Shown piece after piece: positions 16,379 through 23,833 of a DNA stretch of 64,000 nucleotides. The position numbers and the translations under genes were made by a program. Origin of the DNA: Filimonas effusa (GTDB lineage: Bacteria; Bacteroidota; Bacteroidia; Chitinophagales; Chitinophagaceae); contig NZ_SDHZ01000001.1 in the NCBI RefSeq assembly GCF_004118675.1, positions 1,488,001-1,552,000 of the forward strand. The letters run 5' to 3'. Positions within the stretch are counted from its first letter, which is position 1; each line of letters opens with the position of its first letter. The notes under the pieces were generated by a model. That model was given only the letters and a program-made list of their open reading frames with translations, had not been told where the DNA came from and made no database searches.

Positions 16379-17460
16379 TCTGATGCAGGTTGTAGTTGAA
16401 AGTTATCGACAAAATCGAGGATCTGCCGGTTAAATTGTCCGCCTTCATTAAACAAAAAACCGTGCCGGACGGGTAATACGTATAAGGGCAGGTTATCGAG
16501 CTCCTGCCTGAATTTAAGTAACCGTACGGCATCTTTTTCTGTTGTGACGATCATTTTCTGCGGGGCCTGTATCTGGTCGTATCGTTTACGGATGTCTTTG
16601 AGGTCATCGATACGGAAGATATGATGATCGCTATAATCCTGCTGGTAGTAGGCAGCAGTGTTGTCGCCCAGGTAATGCTGAAGCGGTGCTGGGTTTGCGA
16701 TACCGCAAACGAGCAGCACTTCATCGATCAACTGCAGCGGTCTTTCGGAGCGGTGAATGATATGATAGGGCGTTCCATATTCGATAGCAGTAAAGTAGAG
16801 CTGTTGTTTGGGCAGGGGTGCAATTTCTTTCCGGATATTATCGCGTGTTGCCGTATCGAGGTTGGGCGGGCATTTGGTTACGATAATGATATCGGCTCTT
16901 TTGTAGGACAAGCGCTGGTCGCGCAGGTCGCCTGTTGGCAGGAAGTAATCTCTTGTAAAGAGGTTGCTATAGTCGGTAAGGACGATGTTCAATCCTGCGG
17001 TAACGGCGCGGTGCTGGAAGGCGTCGTCGAGGATGATGGCCTGGATGCCTGGCCGGTCGTGCAGCAACTGGGGGATGGCAACGATGCGCTCTTCTCCTAC
17101 GGCTACGGCTACATTGGGGAATTTGAGGTGGAACTGCATGGGTTCGTCGCCGATATCCAATGCGGTGCTGAGATCGTTTGCCAGGGCGTATCCTTTTGTT
17201 TTACGCTTATACCCCCTGCTCAGGGTGGCTATTTTATAGTTGTGCTGCAACAAGTTGAGGAGGTATTCGACCATGGGCGATTTGCCTGTTCCCCCTACTG
17301 CGAGGTTGCCTACACATATGAGGGGCAGGTTAAACTGTGCCGAGCGAAGCACGCCTTTATTGTACAGGTAGTTGCGGATAGTTACCACCAGTCCGTACAG
17401 CAGCGCAAAAGGGAGTAACAGCACCCTGAAAGATTTCAAAAAGAAAGCATTAAAATTCAT
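16375..17460 (-). CDS. lpxK: tetraacyldisaccharide 4'-kinase
   Basis: Phosphorylates the 4' position of the tetraacylated disaccharide to form lipid IVA, at the cytosolic face of the inner membrane (sixth step of lipid A synthesis). The 361-residue protein has a hydrophobic N-terminal helix (FRVLLLPFALLYGLVVTIRNYLY) for membrane association, a P-loop GGTGKSP near residues 57-63, and LSRGYKRKTKG, DEPMQFHLK and ILDDAFQHR, all characteristic of LpxK. Its start overlaps the 3' end of the 5-formyl-THF cyclo-ligase gene by 11 bp, and its stop overlaps rnr by 4 bp, so the three are almost certainly one transcript. Confidence 0.93.
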   Translation of the reverse strand: MNFNAFFLKSFRVLLLPFALLYGLVVTIRNYLYNKGVLRSAQFNLPLICVGNLAVGGTGKSPMVEYLLNLLQHNYKIATLSRGYKRKTKGYALANDLSTALDIGDEPMQFHLKFPNVAVAVGEERIVAIPQLLHDRPGIQAIILDDAFQHRAVTAGLNIVLTDYSNLFTRDYFLPTGDLRDQRLSYKRADIIIVTKCPPNLDTATRDNIRKEIAPLPKQQLYFTAIEYGTPYHIIHRSERPLQLIDEVLLVCGIANPAPLQHYLGDNTAAYYQQDYSDHHIFRIDDLKDIRKRYDQIQAPQKMIVTTEKDAVRLLKFRQELDNLPLYVLPVRHGFLFNEGGQFNRQILDFVDNFQLQPASE

Positions 17461-18019
17461 AAACGTCTTCTGGGGTAATGCAATAGTTTAAAGGTACGTC
17501 AAAAGCCTGTGTATCAATGATTTTTTCAATTGGCGGGAAATAGCTGAAACCTATGGTGAGCACGTCTTCGCGGCAGGAAGCGAGGAAGCGGTCGTAGAAT
17601 CCCTTACCATATCCGACGCGGAAGCCCTGCTGGTCGCATACGAGCATGGGTACCAGGATGAGGTCGAGTTCGGAGGGGGCAACGGGGCGTCCGTCTTTGG
17701 GTTCGGTGATGCCGTAATCGTTGGTGGTATAGGTAGTGTCTTCATCGATGATAACGGCTTTCATCGAGAAGTCGTTTAGATTGCAGACGGGGTAAGAGAT
17801 GCGCAGGCCTGGAATCATATGGCGGAGGTAGCCGGAGAAAAGGTGGGTATTGGGTTCTGCCTTGCCGGCCAGGGGCCAGTAAGTAAGCAGGTTATGCACG
17901 TTTTCGAAAGCCAGTTGCTGGAACCGGATGAGCAGCAGGTCGTCCAGTTTGAGCTTATCGCGGGAGGATATGCCTTCCCTTTTTTCCTTATATAGTTTAC
18001 GTAACTCCTTCTTGGTCAT
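17450..18019 (-). CDS. 5-formyltetrahydrofolate cyclo-ligase
   Basis: ATP-dependent conversion of 5-formyl-THF to 5,10-methenyl-THF, salvaging a folate that otherwise inhibits one-carbon enzymes. About 189 residues. The N-terminus MTKKELRKLYKEKREGIS is the conserved first helix; LLTYWPLAGKAEPNTH corresponds to the substrate-binding segment, and VGYGKGFYDRFLA is the family's ATP-binding signature. I chose ATG 18019; the frame extends nine codons to a TTG at 18046 but that adds nothing conserved. It overlaps lpxK, forming an operon with no obvious pathway link. A perfect inverted repeat (18078-18107) lies upstream. Confidence 0.9.
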   Translation of the reverse strand: MTKKELRKLYKEKREGISSRDKLKLDDLLLIRFQQLAFENVHNLLTYWPLAGKAEPNTHLFSGYLRHMIPGLRISYPVCNLNDFSMKAVIIDEDTTYTTNDYGITEPKDGRPVAPSELDLILVPMLVCDQQGFRVGYGKGFYDRFLASCREDVLTIGFSYFPPIEKIIDTQAFDVPLNYCITPEDVYEF

Positions 18020-18077
18020 AAAGTACAGCAGCAGCTCTTTTCGCAAACGCAGTGTATGCCAGCGAGCTTTACAGGGT

Positions 18078-18107
18078 GGAAATATCGATAAAAACGGTGA
18101 TATTTCC
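18078..18107. repeat. inverted repeat between rsmD and the cyclo-ligase gene
   Basis: GGAAATATC (18078-18086) and GATATTTCC (18099-18107): perfect 9-bp arms around a 12-base loop, 75 bases after the rsmD stop and 59 bases before the next start. There is no T-tract on the minus strand, so an intrinsic terminator is doubtful. An operator or mRNA-stability hairpin is possible. Confidence 0.5.
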
Positions 18108-18181
18108 TGAAACAGATGGCGGATGACGGATGGCGGCTGCCCGGAATTATATGATTTAGCGGTAACAGGCCCTATCCGTTT

Positions 18182-18724
18182 TTATTCCTGCGGTTCGAAG
18201 AAAGAGAAGAGCGTAGTGCCGTAGTTACGGACGAAGCTGAAGCCCTGGAACTGTTCGTAGTTATTCCGGGGGGTATGTTCGAGCACGAAGAAGCCACCGG
18301 GGGCGATCAATTGCTTTTCGACAATGATGCGTGGGAGATCATCTATGGTACCGAGGGCATAGGGCGGGCCGGCGAAGATGAAATCGAACTGTCCTGAGCA
18401 GGTGTTGAGGAAGTTAAAGACTTCGATCTTCAGCACCTGGCAATTTTCGATGCCCAGCATGTCGACATTCTTTTTGATAAATGCGAACATCTGCGGGTCT
18501 TTTTCCACGATGGTAAGTTTGGCGGCGCCTCTTGAAGCCAGTTCGTAACTGATACTGCCGGTACCTCCGAAGAGGTCGAGCGTGGTAGCGCCATCGAAGT
18601 CGATACGGTGCTGCAGAATATTAAAGAGACCTTCTTTCGCTATATCGGTAGTAGGTCGTGTATAGGGCATATGTGCAGGCGGGTTGATTCTTCTGCCGCC
18701 CCATTTTCCCGAGATAATCCTCAT
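18182..18724 (-). CDS. rsmD: 16S rRNA (guanine966-N2)-methyltransferase
   Basis: A SAM-dependent methyltransferase of 180 residues that modifies G966 of 16S rRNA. MRIISGKWGGRRI at the N-terminus and RPTTDIAKEGLFNIL are RsmD signatures; LDLFGGTGSISYELASRGA is motif I for SAM binding (about residues 49-67). The catalytic motif IV, normally (D/N)PPY, reads FIFAGPPYAL, with Gly replacing the acidic/amide residue. The gene overlaps the DUF3822 gene upstream by four bases (ATGA). That pairing is conserved in Bacteroidota, supporting both calls. Confidence 0.9.
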   Translation of the reverse strand: MRIISGKWGGRRINPPAHMPYTRPTTDIAKEGLFNILQHRIDFDGATTLDLFGGTGSISYELASRGAAKLTIVEKDPQMFAFIKKNVDMLGIENCQVLKIEVFNFLNTCSGQFDFIFAGPPYALGTIDDLPRIIVEKQLIAPGGFFVLEHTPRNNYEQFQGFSFVRNYGTTLFSFFEPQE

Positions 18725-19557
18725 GACATCATTTTAAAGAACGGTAAAAAATAATGCGGCGGGTGTTGCGCAAACTCACTACCTATCTGCCATTCGCCAG
18801 ATGGTTCCGCAGTTGACACGTCGCGCAGGTATTTTTTCAATTCCTCGTACATCGGGGAGTTCAGGTCGATGAGCCCTTCTACGTGTACGGGGGTGGTATC
18901 ATAATCCATTTTATACTGGTTGCAGGTATTGAGGATATGGTACAGTGCGTCTTCGGGCGTCTGGTAGTCGAACGTCTGGAGCAGTTGCACCTTAAATCCT
19001 TTTACGAGAATGAGGATAAAATGGCTGCGATAGAAAAGGGTGTAAATGCCTTTGGGGTCGTTGGAAAAGCGGTAGTAGAGCTGGAGGTATTTGTGTTCAA
19101 ATGCTGCTCCGGGGAAATACTGTTGTGCGGCATCTTTCCAGTTTCTTGGGATACGGAAAACGGCGGTCATTTGTTCTGCCGGGCGTTGTTGTTCCTGGAC
19201 GAGGGTATTGACGGAATTACCGAACATAAGGTCGAGGTAATTGGGGGCTATTTCCCTGTCGTGGAAAGAGTTGGGAACGAGCAGGCATTCCTGGTTTTCC
19301 CAGATGACCTGGGTTTTGGCATAACGGTTATCGAGGAGCCTGGAGAAGAGCTTTACCTGTTTGAGGACTTCGGCAAGGCTATCGAGCGGAGACATTTCGT
19401 GTTCAAACAGTTCGAAAGCGAGGATCTGCCTGGTGGTTTCTTCTGCCGTCCACAGGGCAATGTGCCGCTGGCCCAGTTCCACATAAAGCCTTTCCTCTTC
19501 CGCAGTCGTATCTGTAGTTGTATAAATGCCAAAGGTTTTCTGTACCATTTTTTCCAA
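18721..19557 (-). CDS. DUF3822 family protein
   Basis: A 278-residue protein of a Bacteroidota-specific family of unknown function that is regularly encoded just before rsmD. It has two similar halves with alternating strands and helices, reminiscent of an actin-like/ASKHA fold (my inference from segments such as YVELGQRHIALWTAEE and LILVKGFKVQLLQTFDYQ, separated by a linker). No signal peptide, so it should be cytosolic. Its stop overlaps the rsmD start (ATGA, 18721-18724), indicating coupled translation. ATG 19557 is preceded by AT-rich DNA but no clear -7 element. Confidence 0.82.
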   Translation of the reverse strand: MEKMVQKTFGIYTTTDTTAEEERLYVELGQRHIALWTAEETTRQILAFELFEHEMSPLDSLAEVLKQVKLFSRLLDNRYAKTQVIWENQECLLVPNSFHDREIAPNYLDLMFGNSVNTLVQEQQRPAEQMTAVFRIPRNWKDAAQQYFPGAAFEHKYLQLYYRFSNDPKGIYTLFYRSHFILILVKGFKVQLLQTFDYQTPEDALYHILNTCNQYKMDYDTTPVHVEGLIDLNSPMYEELKKYLRDVSTAEPSGEWQIGSEFAQHPPHYFLPFFKMMS

Positions 19558-19690
19558 TTCAACTGCAATGATACTATAAAGCGGCGGGAGTAGAAAGAAT
19601 GGGCGGTGGAAACGATTGGGGAAAGTAACCCTTGTATAAGGGATTGAGCAGCAGGAAAAGAGGTGGCTATCGAATGTAAAAAAATCCTAT

Positions 19691-19698
19691 TATTTTTG
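19691..19698 (+). promoter_or_regulatory. -7 element next to the MATE start
   Basis: TATTTTTG matches TAnnTTTG exactly and ends eight bases before ATG 19706, so the leader would be only a base or two. No -33 TTTG was found. Confidence 0.45.
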
Positions 19699-19705
19699 CA
19701 GGCTT

Positions 19706-21058
19706 ATGTCAACCGCATCCACGCAACTACAGGTTTCGACCAGTTACCGGCAGATCTTCAAGCTAGCCTTACCGATTATGGCGGCGGTGGCGGTTCCCCA
19801 GATCAATTTCGTTACCAACAATATTTTCCTGGGAGGAACGGGGGAACAATCGCTGGCCGTGGCGGGGATCACGGGTGTGTATTACCTGATATTTGCGGTG
19901 ATAGGCCTTGGACTAAACAATGGCTTACAGGCGCTGATAGCACGGCGGGCCGGGGAAAACCGGGTATCGGAGATAGGCGTTTTGTTTCAGCAGGGTTTAC
20001 GGATTGCGATGGTGCTGGCTGCGGTGGGAATAGCGCTCACCTATTTACTGGCCCCGGTGGTATTACGCTGGTCGTTACATAACGAGAGCAATGTTACGAT
20101 GGCGGTTAATTTTCTTTATATCAGGATATGGGGTCTGCCTTTTTTGTTCATATACCAGATGCGTAATGCGCTGCTTGTAGGGACCAACCAAAGCCGTTTC
20201 CTGGTGATAGGCACGCTTGCGGAGACGGTTACGAACATTGTGCTTGATTACGGGCTTATTTATGGCAAGCTGGGTATGCCTGAAATGGGTTTTAACGGCG
20301 CTGCGCTGGCGTCGGTGATAGCGGAGGCAACCGGATTGATCGTGATCTTTCTGGTAATGCGGAAACAGGGCATCAGCCGAGCACTGCAGCTGTTCCGGAA
20401 CAGCGGTTATCATAAGGAGAACACGCGGCTGATACTGAGCCAGTCGTCGCCGCTGATACTACAATATGTACTTAGTATTGTTGCGTGGGAGTTCTTTTAT
20501 ATACTTATAGAACATCATGGGGAGCAGGAGCTGGCGATATCGAATGCTATGCGTAATATATTCGGGCTATTCGGCTGCGCCACCTGGGCTTTTTCGGCCG
20601 CAACCAATGCCATGGTGAGCAATGTTATAGGCCAGGGTCTTACGGATAAGGTGATGGAGCTGATATGGAAGATCGTGCGCCTAAGCGCCGGTTTTGCTTT
20701 GCTGGTATGTTTGGTGTTAAACCTGGCTCCGGGCTTTTTCCTGCAGGTGTACCAGCAGGGGCCTGATTTCATAGCAGCAGCGACACCTGTAGCCAGGGTG
20801 GTATCTATAGGACTGGTATTACAATCTATCGCCAATATATGGCTGAATGCGGTGGTAGGAACGGGTAACAGCCGTTTCAACCTGTTTTCGGAATCGCTGG
20901 CGATCGTTGTTTATGTGATCTATGTTTACCTGGTACTGGAATACTTTCATTTATCGATCACCTGGGGCTGGCTGAGTGAATGTTTGTACTGGTGTACCAT
21001 ATTCACTCCATCGTTCTGGTATATGATGAGCGGCAGGTGGAAACATAAGAAAATATAA
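19706..21058 (+). CDS. MATE-family efflux transporter
   Basis: A 450-residue inner-membrane cation/drug antiporter of the multidrug and toxic compound extrusion family. About 12 hydrophobic segments in two similar halves; FKLALPIMAAVAVPQINFVTNNIFLG and LAVAGITGVYYLIFAVIGLGLNNGLQALIARRAG are typical of the first two helices and the first conserved loop. Substrate unknown. Two bases separate its stop from the AraC-type gene, so exporter and regulator are one transcript; the RND pump follows behind an operator-like repeat. A combined efflux region responding to one signal is a reasonable inference. Confidence 0.87.
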   Translation: MSTASTQLQVSTSYRQIFKLALPIMAAVAVPQINFVTNNIFLGGTGEQSLAVAGITGVYYLIFAVIGLGLNNGLQALIARRAGENRVSEIGVLFQQGLRIAMVLAAVGIALTYLLAPVVLRWSLHNESNVTMAVNFLYIRIWGLPFLFIYQMRNALLVGTNQSRFLVIGTLAETVTNIVLDYGLIYGKLGMPEMGFNGAALASVIAEATGLIVIFLVMRKQGISRALQLFRNSGYHKENTRLILSQSSPLILQYVLSIVAWEFFYILIEHHGEQELAISNAMRNIFGLFGCATWAFSAATNAMVSNVIGQGLTDKVMELIWKIVRLSAGFALLVCLVLNLAPGFFLQVYQQGPDFIAAATPVARVVSIGLVLQSIANIWLNAVVGTGNSRFNLFSESLAIVVYVIYVYLVLEYFHLSITWGWLSECLYWCTIFTPSFWYMMSGRWKHKKI

Positions 21059-21059
21059 C

Positions 21060-21920
21060 ATGGCGGCGAAGCAGGCACCTATACAAAGCTTCCGTCAGGA
21101 TAAACAGATCCAGACGATGAATGAAAAAGATACGCTGGAGGTTATACATCCGGGGTATCCCTACCGTTCGGAAACGCTGGCGCTGATACTGGTACTCGGG
21201 GGTGAGATACACCTGAAGGCCAATCTTATCGAGTTTGTTGCGACCAGGAACAATCTTGTTTTCGTGAACCCGAACAAGATCTATGAGTTTACTTCCATCA
21301 GCAAAGATTTCAAGATGCTGGGGATATCGTTCACCTCGGATTTCCTGGGCGAATCGGGGATACATTTAGGGACGCCTGAAGTGCTTGAGTTTTTTTCTGC
21401 CGGTTTTTATCCTTGTTTTCCTTTGAATGATACAGAAACACATTCTATTCATTCGATGTTATCTTTTCTATCGGGCAAGTTGCTGCTGCAGCAAGAGCAA
21501 CTATACCTGCAGGACGTGATCCGCCACTCTTTTCTTACTTTATTATTTGAAGCAGCCTCTATTTACCGCCGTTTTTCTTCCAACCAGCAGGTGAAGCTGA
21601 CGCGTAAAGAAGAGATCACGCTTAACTTTTTAAAGCTGGTGGGAGCTCATTTCAGAACAGAGCGGAGTGTGCAGTTCTATGCCGACGCCTTGTTCATATC
21701 GGCGAGGCATCTGAGCCAGGTGGTAAAGGAAGTTAGTGGCAAGACTGCGGGAGAGATGATAGAAGATGCGGTGATACAGGAGGCTAAGGTGTTATTATTA
21801 CATCCGGGGTATAATATATCGCGCATTACACAGGAACTTAATTTCAGCAGTGCTTCTTTCTTTAGTAAGTTTTTTAAAACACGTACGGGGCTTTCTCCTT
21901 CCGAATGCCGGACGCGGTAA
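21060..21920 (+). CDS. AraC-family transcriptional regulator
   Basis: A 286-residue regulator. The N-terminal half (about 25-165) is a cupin-like sensing domain (LILVLGGEIHLKANLIEFVATRNNLVFVNPNKIYEF). The C-terminal half (about 185-286) is the two-helix-turn-helix AraC DNA-binding domain, with FISARHLSQVVKEVSGKTAGEMI, a first recognition region, and ISRITQELNFSSASFFSKFFKTRTGLSPSECR, the conserved second HTH. It starts at ATG 21060; an internal ATG at 21117 (MNEKDT) is also possible. It lies between the MATE and RND genes, and a 21-bp-pitch direct repeat directly downstream is the likely binding site, controlling the pump operon. The ligand is unknown. Confidence 0.88.
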   Translation: MAAKQAPIQSFRQDKQIQTMNEKDTLEVIHPGYPYRSETLALILVLGGEIHLKANLIEFVATRNNLVFVNPNKIYEFTSISKDFKMLGISFTSDFLGESGIHLGTPEVLEFFSAGFYPCFPLNDTETHSIHSMLSFLSGKLLLQQEQLYLQDVIRHSFLTLLFEAASIYRRFSSNQQVKLTRKEEITLNFLKLVGAHFRTERSVQFYADALFISARHLSQVVKEVSGKTAGEMIEDAVIQEAKVLLLHPGYNISRITQELNFSSASFFSKFFKTRTGLSPSECRTR

Positions 21921-21927
21921 TTTCCTA

Positions 21928-21958
21928 AAATCCTACATATAGTCAAGTAAATCCTACA
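21928..21958 (+). promoter_or_regulatory. direct-repeat operator, probable AraC-family site
   Basis: AAATCCTACA occurs at 21928-21937 and again, identical and in the same orientation, at 21949-21958. The pitch is exactly 21 bp, two helical turns, as for AraC-family half-sites. The downstream half-site ends eight bases before the -33 position of the predicted RND operon promoter, which suits an activator. Seen directly; the assignment to the adjacent regulator is inferred. Confidence 0.6.
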
Positions 21959-21966
21959 AACCGACC

Positions 21967-21997
21967 TTTTCCGGGAATTGCGGCAGCTACAACTTTG
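21967..21997 (+). promoter_or_regulatory. probable promoter of the SDR-RND operon
   Basis: TTTT at 21967-21970 (weak -33), 19-base spacer, CAACTTTG at 21990-21997 (one mismatch to TAnnTTTG), 20 bases before ATG 22018. The weak -33 is consistent with activator dependence. Confidence 0.4.
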
Positions 21998-22017
21998 CAT
22001 CATCAAATAAAGGTTAG

Positions 22018-22728
22018 ATGAACCCGTTTCCAGGTGTGGGCAATGCGGTGGTTGTAGGCGCTTCGAGCCCTATGAGCATTGGTATTGTAAGAACATTATT
22101 ACAGCAAAAGGCGACAGTGATTGCCCCGGTAAACAATGCATTAGAGATAGAGCTGCTGCAGACGCAGACGGGAGATATTACGTCGGGCAGGCTGGTCACT
22201 TATTTATCGGATAAATCGGATTACAATACGGTGCAGTGCATGAGCGACATTGTATCGGACGAGTATGGGCATATATCGCTGGTCGTATATGTATCGGACG
22301 AAGCACGGCGTTCGCCTTTTCTCAGCGAAGTGGAGATTGCGGAGTGGGACAATATGTTAACTGCCGAACTTACCCCCTGCTTCATTGCCGGCAAGCTGTA
22401 TATAGAACACAGCAAGCCTTTCAAGTCGGGGCTATTCATACATGTAGTAAAGCAGGACAATTTCATCGACAAACCTTACAGCAGCCTGGCGAATATTGCA
22501 GCGGTAGCGCAAATGGAAATGAGCAATCATTTTGCACAGGAGGCGGCATTAGACGGTTTACGTTTTTATCATGTGATTGTGGCCAGGCAAAGCAAGAGCC
22601 ATCCTATAAAGCCTGAAGCCGATGCTGCGGCAGACATCGATGCTCTTGGTGATTTTGTGATGCAGTTGTATGAAAACCGTTTACAGGAAACGGTTCAAAC
22701 ATTTCAAACCTTCCGGTATATGGGCTAG
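22018..22728 (+). CDS. degenerate short-chain dehydrogenase/reductase (SDR)-like protein
   Basis: A 236-residue Rossmann-fold protein resembling SDR enzymes: a nucleotide-binding glycine segment VVVGASSPMSIGI near residues 11-23 and the SDR-like order of strands and helices (LVVYVSDEARRSPFLSEVEIAEWDNML matches the helix-E region). The catalytic residues are not recognisable. The strand normally ending in Ser-Ser reads LFIHVVKQDN, and the Tyr-x3-Lys motif reads YSSLA, with Ala for Lys. It is the first gene of the AraC-controlled RND operon, 32 bp before the membrane fusion protein. It may have lost catalysis or serve as a sensor; function unknown. Confidence 0.7.
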   Translation: MNPFPGVGNAVVVGASSPMSIGIVRTLLQQKATVIAPVNNALEIELLQTQTGDITSGRLVTYLSDKSDYNTVQCMSDIVSDEYGHISLVVYVSDEARRSPFLSEVEIAEWDNMLTAELTPCFIAGKLYIEHSKPFKSGLFIHVVKQDNFIDKPYSSLANIAAVAQMEMSNHFAQEAALDGLRFYHVIVARQSKSHPIKPEADAAADIDALGDFVMQLYENRLQETVQTFQTFRYMG

Positions 22729-22760
22729 TATCGTTTCATCCTCCATTTAAATATATAATA

Positions 22761-23798
22761 ATGATGCGATTCAAGTATCAGCGGGTAGCCGCTATGGCAT
22801 TGCTATGCCCGTTTTTAACGTCGTGCGGCAAAGGGAAAGGCACCAAAGCACCAACGGAAGCTCCCCGGGTGGTAACGGTACAAGCTGTACAGGCAACAGG
22901 TTTGCAGCAATCACTGTTTTATTCCGGCACACTGGAAGCGGATAATATTGTACAGCTTGGATTTGCGGTTCCGGGCGTCGTGAACCAGGTAGCGGTACAG
23001 GAAGGCCAGCGTGTAAGTACGGGTCAGTTGCTGGCTACCATCGACGCCACAGAATATACCAATGCGCTGGCCATTGCCAATGCAGCCCTGTCGCAGGCGG
23101 AGGATTTGTACCAGCGTTTACATAGTTTATATGAAAAAGGAAGTTTACCTGCCAAAGATTACATAGAGATCAAAAGCCGGCTGGAGCAGGCCAGGGCGAA
23201 TAAAAACCTTGCTGCGAAAAGACTTGCCGACTGCAGGTTATATGCCCCGATGCCGGGAATCATTACGGTTAAAGCTGCGGAAAGAGGCAGTACGGCAGCG
23301 CCTGGCGTACCTGCTTTCACCATTGCCAAAACAGATCAGGTATATGCGCGTATCACGGTTCCAGAATCGGAAGTAGGCGCCTTGCGGCAAGGGCAGGAAG
23401 CGCAGGTGGCCATCAGTACTTTACAGGATACTTTAAAAGGGAAAATAAGTATCATCAACCCCCAGGCCGATAACACCACTCATACTTACAGTGTAAAGAT
23501 CAGGCTTGCCAATGGCAATGGCCGTTTGTTACCGGGCATGTTATCGGAGGTTAGTATTGGCAATGGCCGGTCGGTTGAAGCGATTGTGATACCTGCAAAA
23601 GCTGTGTTACGTGATGCAGATAATATCACCTATGTGTTTGTTGCCAATGAACAGCGTGCAGCCGTGCGGAAGCGGATAACGGTAGGGCGTGTTACCGGGG
23701 ACAATGCGGTTGTTGTTACGAGCGGGCTTCAGAGCGGCGATCAGCTGGTAACAGCCGGGCAAACGAATCTTAGCGAAGGTAGTGCGCTCCGCTTCTAA
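22761..23798 (+). CDS. RND efflux membrane fusion (periplasmic adaptor) lipoprotein
   Basis: A 345-residue adaptor that links inner-membrane RND pump and outer-membrane channel. The N-terminus has a lipobox FLTSC with Cys22. LQQSLFYSGTLEADNIVQLGFAVPGVVNQV starts the biotinyl-lipoyl domain, followed by an alpha-hairpin (about 85-150), the second lipoyl half with LYAPMPGIITVKAAERG, a beta-barrel, and a membrane-proximal domain (AAVRKRITVGRVTGDNAVVVTSGLQSGDQLV). Gene order adaptor, pump, TolC-like channel is the classic tripartite operon. Confidence 0.9.
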   Translation: MMRFKYQRVAAMALLCPFLTSCGKGKGTKAPTEAPRVVTVQAVQATGLQQSLFYSGTLEADNIVQLGFAVPGVVNQVAVQEGQRVSTGQLLATIDATEYTNALAIANAALSQAEDLYQRLHSLYEKGSLPAKDYIEIKSRLEQARANKNLAAKRLADCRLYAPMPGIITVKAAERGSTAAPGVPAFTIAKTDQVYARITVPESEVGALRQGQEAQVAISTLQDTLKGKISIINPQADNTTHTYSVKIRLANGNGRLLPGMLSEVSIGNGRSVEAIVIPAKAVLRDADNITYVFVANEQRAAVRKRITVGRVTGDNAVVVTSGLQSGDQLVTAGQTNLSEGSALRF

Positions 23799-23833
23799 GT
23801 TCCTTTTCACTCACCACCAATATACAATAACTG

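Noticed and set aside
15326-16399. 357-codon plus-strand frame opposite the RNase R catalytic domain
   Set aside because: Shadow of the codon pattern; contains no known motif, and the RNB domain is on the minus strand.
16621-17418. 265-codon plus-strand frame opposite lpxK
   Set aside because: No protein-like features; lpxK is unambiguous.
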